Shown in pieces: positions 35,656-44,875 of a stretch of DNA of 64,000 nt. How positions within the stretch are numbered: position 1 is the first letter of the stretch; each line of letters starts with the position of its first letter. The stretch lies in the NCBI RefSeq assembly GCF_030012605.2, contig NZ_CP114055.2; one strand, 5' to 3'. Position numbers and translations under genes: made by a program. The notes under the pieces are model-generated. The model had not been told where the DNA came from. It ran no database searches and was given only the letters and a program-made list of their open reading frames with translations. Source of the DNA: Bergeyella_A cardium. GTDB lineage: Bacteria; Bacteroidota; Bacteroidia; Flavobacteriales; Weeksellaceae.

Positions 35656-36708
35656 TTAATCAAGATTAGAATTTTTTACAGGGTTTAGTAGAGAAGCAAT
35701 AATACTTGTACATAATATAAGGATAATGGCTATTAACGAATGTAAAGTTTTAAATCCTATATGCTCCAAATAGGTATGGAAAAGCATTTTTAGTCCTATA
35801 AAAGTAAGTAATACTGCTAAACCTAGTTTGAGATATCTCAGTTTATCAACAAAACCTGCAAGTAAAAAGAACATAGACCTAAGCCCTATTATTGCAAATA
35901 TATTAGAGAAAAATACAATATAAGGGTCTTTTGTAACAGAGAAAATAGCTGGAATACTGTCTACAGCAAATATCAAGTCTGTAAATTCTACGATTATAAG
36001 TACTAAAAACAAGGGAGTGATTTTAAAAATCCCATCAATTTTAGCCCAGAATTTCTGCTCAATAAAAGTGTGGTGTATATTAAAATATTTACTTGTAAAC
36101 TTTACAACAGGGTGATTATGAATATCTATTTCTTCATTCTTATCTTTATCAAAAAACATTTTAATTCCGGAATAAATTAAGAATCCTCCAAAAATATAGA
36201 GTATCCAGTCAAATTTACTAATTAAGGTTGCCCCTAAGAATATGAAGATAAAACGCATTACAATCGCTCCTAAAATCCCCCAGAAAAGCACTCTGTGATA
36301 ATTCTCTTTGGCTACATTAAAGGAGGTAAATATGAGCAGCATAACAAAAATATTATCCACAGAAAGAGCATATTCTACTATATAGCCTGTAAAAAATTCC
36401 ACAGCAAGATTTTGATTATATATACTGATACTTTTATCTAAATTATCTGGAATAATCTGAATAGGGTGGTGATGCTTGTTTACGATATATTCTAATTTCT
36501 CAATGCTTGTAATATTATGAATGTAAAAGCCATAGTATCGTAAGAGAATATAAAATCCTGCTGCTAACGAAACTACAAAAACACTCATAAAAGCTGCCTG
36601 TTTTACAGATATAGATTTATTTTTTTTGCTTAGAACCCCTAAATCTAAAACCAATATAAAACCTACAAGAAGTAGGAAGCCTATTAAGAATATATTTTCG
36701 TGCGACAT
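35656..36708 (-). CDS. TerC-family membrane protein (Alx-like)
   Basis: 350 aa with about nine membrane helices. The family signature acidic segments are visible: EYALSVDNIFVMLLIFTSF in the first core helix pair and IVEFTDLIFAVDSIPA later, where conserved Asp residues are thought to bind metal. TerC/Alx proteins export Mn or other divalent metals and help load exported enzymes. Length fits the Alx group. A TATCTTTG box on the minus strand (36727-36734) lies 20 nt upstream. No yybP-ykoY manganese riboswitch is evident in the upstream 350 bp. Confidence 0.92.
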   Translation of the reverse strand: MSHENIFLIGFLLLVGFILVLDLGVLSKKNKSISVKQAAFMSVFVVSLAAGFYILLRYYGFYIHNITSIEKLEYIVNKHHHPIQIIPDNLDKSISIYNQNLAVEFFTGYIVEYALSVDNIFVMLLIFTSFNVAKENYHRVLFWGILGAIVMRFIFIFLGATLISKFDWILYIFGGFLIYSGIKMFFDKDKNEEIDIHNHPVVKFTSKYFNIHHTFIEQKFWAKIDGIFKITPLFLVLIIVEFTDLIFAVDSIPAIFSVTKDPYIVFFSNIFAIIGLRSMFFLLAGFVDKLRYLKLGLAVLLTFIGLKMLFHTYLEHIGFKTLHSLIAIILILCTSIIASLLNPVKNSNLD

Positions 36709-37065
36709 TTTTAAAATTTAAGCTACCAAAGATACAAAAACTAAATATTTCTCTGTGATTAACTTTTGTAAAACATAGATTAATTAGATTTTTTTGGAAA
36801 GTATGCCGTGTTTATCAAATTTATCACTATACAGTATATAGAGACTTGTATTTTATATAAAGCTAATATTATTTATAGCTTTATATAAAAATTGTAATTA
36901 ACTGATTTAATTTATTGTAGTGTTTGTTGTTGAATATAATTTAATTAACAAAAATATTAACAGACAAAATGTCACATATTGGCGTTTATGTTGTATTACA
37001 AATGTAAATAAGTTCTTTTTAAAGCTAAATAGATTATCTTTGAAAAGTTAATTAACATTGTTAAA
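36709..37065. other. Divergent AT-rich regulatory region with long inverted repeat
   Basis: 357 bp between terC (minus) and the M14 peptidase (plus). It holds the terC -7 box, a perfect 15-bp inverted repeat (36851-36890), a second copy of ATTACAAATGTAA near 36995-37007, and the peptidase -7 box TATCTTTG (37035-37042). No coding frame seen. Confidence 0.75.
36851..36890. repeat. Perfect 15-bp inverted repeat
   Basis: TTTTATATAAAGCTA (36851-36865), 10-nt loop, TAGCTTTATATAAAA (36876-36890). Very AT-rich. As RNA it would form a symmetrical hairpin ending in U or A runs on either strand, so it may act as a terminator for both directions or as a protein-binding site. Confidence 0.9.
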
Positions 37066-38169
37066 ATGATTTTTGAAGAAAATTATATACAATCGCCCCA
37101 TTTTCCCTGTCGTTATATTCGCCCAAATAAGTTGTTTCAATTTGTACAGGAGAATCTCAGTAATTATGAAGAAATAGGAAGGTCTCACTTAGAAAAACCT
37201 ATCTACAAAGCGAGTTTTGGTACTGGAAAAATAAAAATAATTGCCTGGTCTCAGATGCACGGAAATGAGAGTAATGCTACCCTTGCTATGCTTGATTTAT
37301 TGGAAACCTGGAAAAAACATCCTGCATTATTAGATGAAATCTTCCAAAAAGTACAGTTAGATTTTATTTTTATGCTCAATCCTGACGGCTCTGAGAGGTG
37401 GACAAGAAGAAATGCTATTGATATAGATGTGAATCGAGATTTTTTTAAAGAATCAAGTAAGGAGATCCGTGTTCTAAAAGAAACTGTATCAAGTTTGCAT
37501 TATGACTATGCATTTAATCTCCACGAACAAAGGACAATATACAGTACGGATGGTATTCACCCTGCAACGATGTCTTTTTTATCGCCATCTGAGAATGAAG
37601 AGCGGGAGATTACCGAAACGAGGAAAAAAAGTATGGCTGTTATCAGCTATATTTCTAAGCAAATGGAGAGGATTATCCCCCACCATATCGCGAGGTATAC
37701 AGATGAGTTTTACCCCACTTCCACAGGAGATAACTTTACTAAAATGGGAATCCCTACAATTTTATTTGAGGGTGGTCATTTTGAGCAAGATTATTTAAGA
37801 CATCAAACCAGAAAGTATTATACCATAGCATTGTATTACGGCTTAAAAGCCATTTCAGAGCTCACAAATTCAACCAAAGACTGGGAGGATTATTTTAATT
37901 TGCCAGAAAATAAAGAAGACCATTTTGACATTATATATAGGAATGTAAAGCTCAATACGGATTATGATTGTGTACTGGATATTGCAGTACAGTACCAGGA
38001 GCAGATTTTGGAAGGAAATCAGGAGATTTCCTTTGTACCTATTGTAGTGGAAGTTGGTGATTGTAGCAGAAAGAAAGGTTGGGAAGAAATTGATTGTACT
38101 GATAAGTATTTTAAGAGTGAAAGCCTCTTCCCAAAGCTCGATTCTCCACAAAATTTTGATATAGTATAA
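37066..38169 (+). CDS. M14-family zinc carboxypeptidase, cytoplasmic
   Basis: 367 aa. Zinc ligands H65 and E68 (QMHGNES) and H153 (NLHEQ), and the catalytic glutamate E235 (LFEGGHF), are all present. NPDGSERWTRRN provides substrate-binding arginines. There is no signal peptide, so it acts in the cytoplasm, unlike most exported M14 peptidases. The C-terminal 90 residues form a small extra domain. The ABC ATPase starts 25 nt downstream. A role in peptide or peptidoglycan-fragment recycling is possible but not shown by the sequence. Confidence 0.85.
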   Translation: MIFEENYIQSPHFPCRYIRPNKLFQFVQENLSNYEEIGRSHLEKPIYKASFGTGKIKIIAWSQMHGNESNATLAMLDLLETWKKHPALLDEIFQKVQLDFIFMLNPDGSERWTRRNAIDIDVNRDFFKESSKEIRVLKETVSSLHYDYAFNLHEQRTIYSTDGIHPATMSFLSPSENEEREITETRKKSMAVISYISKQMERIIPHHIARYTDEFYPTSTGDNFTKMGIPTILFEGGHFEQDYLRHQTRKYYTIALYYGLKAISELTNSTKDWEDYFNLPENKEDHFDIIYRNVKLNTDYDCVLDIAVQYQEQILEGNQEISFVPIVVEVGDCSRKKGWEEIDCTDKYFKSESLFPKLDSPQNFDIV

Positions 38170-38194
38170 GTTATCAGGATATTAAATTGATATT

Positions 38195-39130
38195 ATGTTA
38201 TTAGAAATAAAAAATCTTTCATTTTCCTATGAGGAAGATAAGCCCATCTTTAAAAATCTCAATCTCAGTTTTGATAAAGGGAGAATTATCGCACTGGCAG
38301 GTGAAAGTGGCTGTGGAAAATCCACACTTTTAAGTCTTATTTATGGGCTTTATGACTGGCAGGAGGGGGAGATTTTCCTTGAAGGGAAACCTCTTTGGGG
38401 ACCTAAAGGAAACCTTGTTCCTGGTGAGCTGGAGATGAAATTTGTAGCGCAGGACTATGATTTAATGCCCTATGCAACCGTGGCAGATAATGTAGGTAAG
38501 TTCATTTCTAATATTGATTTAAACTACAAACGAGAGCGGGTAAATGAACTGTTAAGAGTAGTGGGTATGGAAGAGTTTACAAATGTGAAACCCAAATTTC
38601 TTAGTGGTGGGCAGCAGCAAAGAGTTGCTATTGCACGAGCGTTATCTGTTCCTCAAAAACTGATATTATTAGATGAACCATTTAGTAATCTCGATTATCC
38701 AAGAAAGGTAGAGCTTAGAGAAAATCTCTTTGAATATGCACAGAAAGAGGAAATTTCTATGCTTATCTCTACTCACGAAATTGAGGAAATAATGCCTTGG
38801 TTGGATGAAATCATTATACTGAAACAAGGCAAAATTGTACAGCACGATATTCCTGAAATTGTGTATCAACAGCCCGTAAATGAATATGTAGCTAAACTTT
38901 TTGGAGAGGTTAATATCTTTTCAGAGGAGGAGAGAAACAGGTTGGGTATTAGTAAAAATATGTATTATCCATCAGAATTGAGAGTGATAGAAAAGGGTGG
39001 TTGGGAAGCAGAGGTATTAGAGTCTCGTTTTTCTGGATCCTTTTATAGAAGTAAGTTATCACTAATTGGTAAAAAGCTCATTATTTATACCTCTCACGAG
39101 CTTGTGGGTAGTGTGAATATCTCTTTTTAA
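38195..39130 (+). CDS. ABC transporter ATP-binding protein (orphan)
   Basis: 311 aa. Walker A GESGCGKST (36-44), signature LSGGQ (136-140), Walker B LILLDEP (156-162) and the H-loop STHE are intact. A C-terminal region of about 80 residues (LGISKNMYYPSELRVIE onward) resembles the beta-rich regulatory domain of importer ATPases. No permease or binding protein is nearby, so its partner must be elsewhere. It may be co-transcribed with the M14 peptidase. Confidence 0.85.
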   Translation: MLLEIKNLSFSYEEDKPIFKNLNLSFDKGRIIALAGESGCGKSTLLSLIYGLYDWQEGEIFLEGKPLWGPKGNLVPGELEMKFVAQDYDLMPYATVADNVGKFISNIDLNYKRERVNELLRVVGMEEFTNVKPKFLSGGQQQRVAIARALSVPQKLILLDEPFSNLDYPRKVELRENLFEYAQKEEISMLISTHEIEEIMPWLDEIIILKQGKIVQHDIPEIVYQQPVNEYVAKLFGEVNIFSEEERNRLGISKNMYYPSELRVIEKGGWEAEVLESRFSGSFYRSKLSLIGKKLIIYTSHELVGSVNISF

Positions 39131-39211
39131 TCTCCAAGAAATTCTTTATTATACGATAATTTTCAAATGTAAATAAATCTTAAAACTTATTATAAACACA
39201 AAATAGAAACT

Positions 39212-39571
39212 ATGCAAAAATTTTTCATCAAAAGGATTTATGAGCAACCATCCGCAGAAGATGGATACAGAGTTTTAATCGATAGACTTTGGGCGCGTGG
39301 TATTACAAAAGAAGAAGCGCAGCTCGATGAATGGAATAAAGACTTGGCGCCTTCCAATGAACTTAGAAAGTGGTTTCACGAGGATAGTATCAATCGTTGG
39401 GAGGCTTTTGTACAAAAATATAATGCCGAGCTCAAAACCAATTCCTCTGCTGTAGAGGATTTCCTTACCCGAGTAAAAGACCAGCAAAAGGTTACCTTAG
39501 TCTTTGCAGCTAAAGATGAGCAGCACTCACAAGCCCCTATCTTACGAGATTATTTAAATCATATTTTATAG
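39212..39571 (+). CDS. DUF488-family protein
   Basis: 119 aa, the usual size. Family motifs: IYEQPSAEDGYRVLIDRLWARG near the start (read in parts), DEWNKDLAPSNELRKWFHED, and VTLVFAAKDEQHSQAPILRDYL at the end. The fold is rossmann-like with a conserved RLWARG. The function is not established. An 81-bp gap with a poor promoter separates it from the ABC gene. Confidence 0.88.
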   Translation: MQKFFIKRIYEQPSAEDGYRVLIDRLWARGITKEEAQLDEWNKDLAPSNELRKWFHEDSINRWEAFVQKYNAELKTNSSAVEDFLTRVKDQQKVTLVFAAKDEQHSQAPILRDYLNHIL

Positions 39572-39889
39572 CTTAATCATAATAGCAGTAGCAAGGTGAG
39601 CGATTAGAGATTGTATCTTAGTGTATAGTGAATTTGTATAAAAACCTTACTTTATGCTATGAATAATCATCCCTCGAATAAGTAAATGCTCCTCAGATTA
39701 TGGTGCGCCTCACTGGCTATGATGCGTGTGCACCATATACCACACCAAGTGTTCCCCATACGAGTGTCTAAGTGCATCACCTGCAAGGTGTGCTAGAAGC
39801 TAAGAGCTAAAAGCCAAAAGCTAATTGTGGTTGGGTAATAAGTTTTTCTTATTTTCGTTGTCCTAAAAAATAAAAAGATACAAGAGGAT
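39572..39889. other. Intergenic region with dispersed repeat copy 2
   Basis: 318 bp. No plausible gene. 39703-39792 is a cluster of hairpin-forming repeat units. 39793-39826 is the low-complexity GCTAAGAGCTAAAAGCC type sequence that recurs between flavobacterial genes. A TATTTTCG box (one mismatch to TAnnTTTG) lies near 39851 upstream of the TPR gene. Confidence 0.7.
39703..39792. repeat. Dispersed intergenic repeat, copy 2 (several units)
   Basis: Contains CTCACTGGCTATGATGCG (P-type unit), then AAGTGTTCCCCATACGAGTG (Q-type unit, 39747-39766) and a CACCT-GCA-AGGTG hairpin (39778-39790). It aligns with copies at 45774, 51199 and 63011. Confidence 0.6.
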
Positions 39890-42850
39890 ATGAATACTCA
39901 TAAAATTTTTCTTTCTGTGGCGGTGCTTTCTTTTGTTTTGGGCGGTGCACAGCAGTCAAAATACTTCAGCGATAAGGAAAATTATCGATGGGGCTTAGCA
40001 GAGAATCTTTATCAAACGAAAATCTATAGCGCTTCGCAGTACGAGTATGCGAGGCAATATTTTTTTAGTTCGCATCTTTCGCACTCGCGGCAGGAGGCTT
40101 CGCAGTTTTTTGATGCGATTGTGGGCGTCATTCTCCAAAAAAATTATGCGGAGAAAGGCTTAGAGGCATTTATGAGGGACTATCCTCAGTCCGCCTATTT
40201 CGCAAAAGCAAGCCTTCCGCTGGCAGATTATTACCTCACGCAAAAAGATTTTGCTAAGGCATTAGAAACTTTGGAGAAGGTAGATGGGCATCAGCTTTCA
40301 AAGGAAGAAAATACGGACTACATCCTTAAAAAAGGCTATGCAAAATTTATGATAGGCGATACGAAAGGAGCAATCCGAGACCTAAACCAAGCGCATCATC
40401 AGATTGATGAAGAGCACAGGGCAGAGGTAGCCTATATGCTCGGGCATTTGCACTATGCCGAGGGGGATAATAAGGAGGCTTTCCAATATTTTGATAGCAT
40501 AAAAGAGGATGAGAAATATGCACAGCTCGTGCGACCCTACTATGTGCAGCTCTACTTTAATGAGAAGAATTATGATAAGGCAATAGCCGAAGGAAATGAA
40601 CTGCTGGGCTATGATATTTCAGATGAATACAAAGCCGAAGTACACAAGATAATAGGGGAGAGCTACTTTATGAAAGGCGATTATGAGCAGGCGTATCCTC
40701 ATTTGAGACTCTATCTCAATACTCAGCAGAGCCCTACGGAGAATGATTTGTATGAGATGGGCTTCGTTTGCTCCCAGCTTCAGAAGTATGAAGAGGCGGT
40801 TTCGTATTATAATCAGCTCATCCATTCGAGTTCTGCTATGGCACAAAACGCCTACTATCAGCTGGGGAATGCTTACCTGCAAACGGGAAGAAAGCAAGAG
40901 GCGCTTTCGGCATTTCGCTCGGCTTTTCAGATGGATTATGACCTCAAAGTACAGCAACTCGCCAATGAGCAATATGCAAAGCTCAGCTATGATATAGGGA
41001 ACCCTTTTGAGTCTGCTCCTGCGGTGATACAAGATTATATTCAGAAGTATCCTAAAAGCCCAAAGGTGGCAGAAATGAAGTCCCTACTCGTGAAGTCTTA
41101 CCTCTATTCGGGGAACTATCGAGAGACTTTGGAGGCTATTGATAAGCTCCCGAACTCCACACCAGAAACCGATAAAATAGACCAAGAAGTATCGTTTTTA
41201 CTCGGTACGGAGGAGTTTAATAAAGGTAATTTTGATGAAGCAGAGAAATACTTTCTCCGTAGCTTGGAAACGCATCAGAATAAGGAAATAACCCCTCGAG
41301 CTACCTACTGGCTTGCGCAGACCTATTATAATAAGGCGAATTATCCTTCTGCGATTGAGCGATATGAACGAATTTTGAAGGAGGACTTCCCAGAGAGGCA
41401 CCAGTTGCCGTATGACCTTGCATATGCCTACTTCAAAGCGAAGAAATTTGATAAAGCGAAGCAATACTTTAAGGAATATCTCAAAAATCCTAAGCCTGAA
41501 TTTAAATCCGATGCAGAGCTCAGGCTGGCAGATACTTTCTATGCCGATAATGAACTGAATGAAGCCATAGCCATCTACGATAAAACCGAGGCTTCTGAAG
41601 ATTATACCTTTTTCCAAAAAGCAATGGCGCTGGGCTTTAAAGGTGATACACAAGCGAAAATCAACAGCTTGAAAACCCTCATCACTAAGCATCCAAACTC
41701 TGAATATACAGATGATGCCCTCTACGAGCTTGGGACGGCTTATGCTTCGCAGGATGATTTCACTCATTCTAATGAGTATTTCTCCCGAGTGATTAAAAGC
41801 AGTTCTGATAAGGATTTAATTGCAAATGCACAGATTTATAAGGCTCAAAATCTCATCTCACAAGGTCAGGACGAGAAGGCTTTAAATGAATTGAGAACCT
41901 TAGGGAGCCAATATAAAAACTCAGCTTATGCCAGCAAAATAGTACAGGCTGCGCGTCCTGTGTTTATAAAGAAAGGAGATGTAGCAGGTTATGAAACTTT
42001 TGCAAGCAGTCTAGGTGTGGGTGTAGAATCTTCAGATATAGATGAAATCAATCTCAGTACAGCAAGGAGCCTTTATGCTAAGAGGGATTATAAAAACGCC
42101 ATCGTTTATTATGAGAAATACCTCTCTAAGAATCCTGCTGGTGAGGGACTTTATCAGGCGCAGTATGAGCTGGGAGAATCTCTGTATCAAACCAAGAATA
42201 CTAATAAAGCCCTTGCTGTGCTTCATCAAGTGGCAGAGGTGCAAAACGATTATCAGGAAGATGCACAGACGAGGATAGCACAAATCTATCTCTCTCAAAA
42301 CAAAACCAATGAAGCGAAACAATATCTGGAAGTGCTTAGCCAGTCCGCAAATACAAATATTAAAACCTTTGCCTCTGTGGAACTGATGAAGCTCTTTGCT
42401 GCTCAGGGAGATTTTAAACAAGCTGAAAAATATGCTGATATTGTTATCTCTACCCCGAATAATTCTATCTCTACTCTGGAAATAGCAAAAGTCATTAAGG
42501 CTCGTTCTCTGATGAACAGCGGTAGAGATAAAGAGGCTCAAAAGGCTTATGCTTCATTAGAAAAGTCTTTAAATACTGAGGTGGCAGCAGAGGCGCTCTA
42601 TGTAAAGGCTTTCTACCAAAATAAAGCAAAGGCATATAAGTCCTCAAACGAGACGGTCTTTAAACTGGCAAATAACTATTCCTCTGAAGAGTATTGGGGA
42701 GCGAAAGCACTACTTGTAATGGCAAGAAATTATATCGGTCTAAAAGATAAATATCAGGCGAGCTATATGGTAGATCAGCTGATAGAGAATTATACCGATT
42801 ACCCAGATATTATATCCGAAGCAAAAGAGATAAAGAAATTGATTAAATAA
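39890..42850 (+). CDS. Large secreted tetratricopeptide-repeat protein
   Basis: 986 aa with a signal peptide (MNTHKIFLSVAVLSFVLGGA) and TPR units throughout: typical A/B helix pairs such as YYQLGNAYLQTGRKQEALSAF, YWLAQTYYNKANYPSAIERY and DLAYAYFKAKKFDKAKQYF. No enzymatic domain. It is likely a periplasmic or outer-membrane-associated scaffold. Giant TPR proteins of about 1000 aa occur widely in Bacteroidota with unknown role. Monocistronic: 318 bp precede it and the small cysteine-rich gene downstream has its own promoter. Confidence 0.85.
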   Translation: MNTHKIFLSVAVLSFVLGGAQQSKYFSDKENYRWGLAENLYQTKIYSASQYEYARQYFFSSHLSHSRQEASQFFDAIVGVILQKNYAEKGLEAFMRDYPQSAYFAKASLPLADYYLTQKDFAKALETLEKVDGHQLSKEENTDYILKKGYAKFMIGDTKGAIRDLNQAHHQIDEEHRAEVAYMLGHLHYAEGDNKEAFQYFDSIKEDEKYAQLVRPYYVQLYFNEKNYDKAIAEGNELLGYDISDEYKAEVHKIIGESYFMKGDYEQAYPHLRLYLNTQQSPTENDLYEMGFVCSQLQKYEEAVSYYNQLIHSSSAMAQNAYYQLGNAYLQTGRKQEALSAFRSAFQMDYDLKVQQLANEQYAKLSYDIGNPFESAPAVIQDYIQKYPKSPKVAEMKSLLVKSYLYSGNYRETLEAIDKLPNSTPETDKIDQEVSFLLGTEEFNKGNFDEAEKYFLRSLETHQNKEITPRATYWLAQTYYNKANYPSAIERYERILKEDFPERHQLPYDLAYAYFKAKKFDKAKQYFKEYLKNPKPEFKSDAELRLADTFYADNELNEAIAIYDKTEASEDYTFFQKAMALGFKGDTQAKINSLKTLITKHPNSEYTDDALYELGTAYASQDDFTHSNEYFSRVIKSSSDKDLIANAQIYKAQNLISQGQDEKALNELRTLGSQYKNSAYASKIVQAARPVFIKKGDVAGYETFASSLGVGVESSDIDEINLSTARSLYAKRDYKNAIVYYEKYLSKNPAGEGLYQAQYELGESLYQTKNTNKALAVLHQVAEVQNDYQEDAQTRIAQIYLSQNKTNEAKQYLEVLSQSANTNIKTFASVELMKLFAAQGDFKQAEKYADIVISTPNNSISTLEIAKVIKARSLMNSGRDKEAQKAYASLEKSLNTEVAAEALYVKAFYQNKAKAYKSSNETVFKLANNYSSEEYWGAKALLVMARNYIGLKDKYQASYMVDQLIENYTDYPDIISEAKEIKKLIK

Positions 42851-42892
42851 GGTTTTTATAATATTTGTCATATTTTTTAAATCGGAAATTAA

Positions 42893-42900
42893 TACATTTG
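42893..42900 (+). promoter_or_regulatory. -7 promoter box of the Cys-Cys repeat gene
   Basis: TACATTTG, 25 nt before the ATG at 42926. Confidence 0.55.
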
Positions 42901-42925
42901 CAGCATTAAAATAGTTTTATAAATT

Positions 42926-43186
42926 ATGAAAAAGTTAATGTGTTTAGCTCTTTTAGGATTTGGATTAAGTTTCGGATTTGCACAAGAGCAAGAAAAAGGA
43001 ACTCAGGAAACTGAGAAAAAAGAATGTTGTAAAGCTGATGCAAAGAAAGATAAAGATTGTTGCAAGGCAGACAACGAAGGTAAGCAAGCAGACTGCTGCA
43101 AGAAAGATGCAAAAGGTAAGACAGCAGCTTGTTGCAAGACCAAAAACAAAAAAGAGAAAAAGGCTTGTTGCTCTACTAAGAAATAA
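42926..43186 (+). CDS. Small secreted lysine-rich protein with five periodic Cys-Cys pairs
   Basis: 86 aa. A signal peptide (residues 1-19, ending FGFA) is followed by a charged mature chain of about 66 residues. Cys-Cys pairs lie at 34-35, 45-46, 57-58, 69-70 and 81-82, a period of 11-12, in repeating CCKAD or CCKKD units separated by Lys/Asp/Glu/Gly-rich linkers. There is no other cysteine in the mature part. The spacing and charge suggest a thiol-based metal-binding (metallothionein-like) or redox protein outside the inner membrane. I do not recognise a named family. It has its own promoter and terminator, consistent with a well-expressed small gene. Confidence 0.75.
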   Translation: MKKLMCLALLGFGLSFGFAQEQEKGTQETEKKECCKADAKKDKDCCKADNEGKQADCCKKDAKGKTAACCKTKNKKEKKACCSTKK

Positions 43187-43204
43187 CAAGTACTTCCTTA
43201 ACTT

Positions 43205-43238
43205 AAAATGTGGTAATAATAGAGTTGCCACATTTTTT
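43205..43238 (+). terminator. Intrinsic terminator of the Cys-Cys repeat gene
   Basis: AATGTGGTAA (43207-43216) pairs with TTGCCACATT (43225-43234) with one G-U pair, then T to 43238. Confidence 0.85.
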
Positions 43239-43263
43239 ATTCCGTATTATAATTAGAGATTAG

Positions 43264-44178
43264 ATGGATTATAAGCAAATTTCTACCGAGATATACAACG
43301 ATGTTCTCGCAGGGGAAAACTTGGGCAGCCTACCTTCATACATCCCCGAGCTGGCTTCGGTGAGCAAAGATAAATTTGGTGTATTTTTCTTCGGGTTGAA
43401 AGAAGAATCTTTCGGGATAGGAGACTATCAAGAGAAGTTCTCCATACAGAGTATTGCCAAAGTACTATCAATGTCCCTCGCCTACAGAGAGCTGGGTGCA
43501 GATATTTGGAATAGGGTAAATGTAGAACCTTCGGGTACTTCTTTCAACTCATTGGTTCAGCTGGAAACAGATGCAGGAATCCCCAGAAATCCACTCATCA
43601 ATGCAGGGGCTATTGTGGTATGCGATATCCTTCTTTCCCTGTTTAATGATGCTCCAGAGCGTTTTCTGAATTTCGTAAGGCATCTTGCTAATAACAGCAA
43701 TATTGATTATTCTAAAAGAATTGCAGAGTCTGAAAAATCGGTAGGATACCGTAATTATGCCCTTTGCTACTATTTAAAATCGTTAGGAAATATCCATAAT
43801 AGCCCTGAGGAGGTACTGGATTTTTACTTTAATCTCTGCTCCATAGAGATGACCTGCGAGGAGCTTGCCTACACTTTTTCCTTTTTGGCAAATGATGGAA
43901 TTACCTTACACGATAATAAAACTGTGCTGAATAACAGCTTTGCCAAGCGGGTAAATGCTATAATGCAGACTTGTGGATTTTATGATGAGTCTGGAGAGTT
44001 TGCCTTTCGTGTAGGGCTACCTGGTAAGAGTGGTGTAGGCGGAGGGATTGCTGCCGTGATGCCTGACCATTACAGCATTGTGGTGTGGAGCCCCAGTCTT
44101 AATGCAAAAGGAAATTCCTATCGCGGGATGAAGTTTCTCGAAGACTTTACTACGAGAACCAAAATCTCTGTTTTTTAA
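43264..44178 (+). CDS. glsA: Glutaminase
   Basis: 304 aa, usual length. It hydrolyses glutamine to glutamate and ammonia. The serine-dependent fold is shown by S63-x-x-K66 in SIQSIAKV, with PRNPLINAGAI and the VGLPGKSGVGGGI segment forming the active site. No ankyrin or STAS extension. rsmD follows after 22 nt. Confidence 0.94.
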   Translation: MDYKQISTEIYNDVLAGENLGSLPSYIPELASVSKDKFGVFFFGLKEESFGIGDYQEKFSIQSIAKVLSMSLAYRELGADIWNRVNVEPSGTSFNSLVQLETDAGIPRNPLINAGAIVVCDILLSLFNDAPERFLNFVRHLANNSNIDYSKRIAESEKSVGYRNYALCYYLKSLGNIHNSPEEVLDFYFNLCSIEMTCEELAYTFSFLANDGITLHDNKTVLNNSFAKRVNAIMQTCGFYDESGEFAFRVGLPGKSGVGGGIAAVMPDHYSIVVWSPSLNAKGNSYRGMKFLEDFTTRTKISVF

Positions 44179-44200
44179 CTTTATAAAATGATGAATTAGA

Positions 44201-44758
44201 ATGTTTAGAATTATATCTGGAAAATGGAAAGCTAAGAAAATCTCTGCTCCCAAGCATTTTGAAGTACGACCTACGACCGACTTTGCTAAAGAGGCTCTGT
44301 TTAGCATATTGGAGAATAAGTACGATTTTGAGTATTGTATGGTGTTGGATTTATTTGCGGGTATTGGTTCTATCTCGTTAGAGTTCGCTTCTCGTGACTG
44401 TCAGGACATTACCTCCGTAGAGCTCAATCCCAAGCATACTGCCTTTATCAATGCTACAGCGGCAGATTTAGAAATGTCTCTTCAAATGAATATACAGCGT
44501 GCAGATGTCTATGACTGGCTGAAAAAAAACAAAGGCAGGAAGCGGTATGATATTATCTTTGCAGACCCACCTTTTGACTCTACAGATGAGAGTAAATATC
44601 AGGAGCTTATCTCCCAAGTGCTGAGCAATAAATATCTGAAAGAAAATGCAGTATTTGTATTGGAGCACAACAGTAGACTGAAACTGGAGCACCCCAATAT
44701 CTCCTCTACCCGAAAGTATGGGAATATTAGTTTTAGTTTTATACATTCTGGTGAGTAG
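44201..44758 (+). CDS. rsmD: 16S rRNA (guanine-966-N2)-methyltransferase RsmD
   Basis: 185 aa, usual size. FRIISGKWKAKKI and the RPTTDFAKEALFSIL region are family hallmarks. The SAM-binding motif is LDLFAGIGSISLE (49-61) and the catalytic motif DPPF is at 122-125. It methylates G966 in the small-subunit rRNA. Transcribed with glsA. Confidence 0.93.
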   Translation: MFRIISGKWKAKKISAPKHFEVRPTTDFAKEALFSILENKYDFEYCMVLDLFAGIGSISLEFASRDCQDITSVELNPKHTAFINATAADLEMSLQMNIQRADVYDWLKKNKGRKRYDIIFADPPFDSTDESKYQELISQVLSNKYLKENAVFVLEHNSRLKLEHPNISSTRKYGNISFSFIHSGE

Positions 44759-44825
44759 GTAGTAGCTCCGTACAAAAAAATAATGAAAAAAAATAGATAA
44801 AATATCATGTTTCAAAAATAATTTC

Positions 44826-44833
44826 TATATTTG
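44826..44833 (+). promoter_or_regulatory. -7 promoter box of the HU-like transcript
   Basis: TATATTTG. Predicted start near 44840 gives an unusually long leader of about 228 nt. Confidence 0.55.
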
Positions 44834-44875
44834 TCTCACTTTTAAAGGGAAATATGCAGAAAAATATAAGAAGTT

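Noticed and set aside
36709..37065. yybP-ykoY manganese riboswitch before terC
   Set aside because: I found no region with the expected paired elements. The sequence is almost pure A/T.
42978..43256. A 92-codon very basic frame overlapping the Cys-Cys protein
   Set aside because: It is the +1 shift of the repetitive Lys-rich gene. The in-frame product has a signal peptide, a promoter and a terminator, the shifted one does not.
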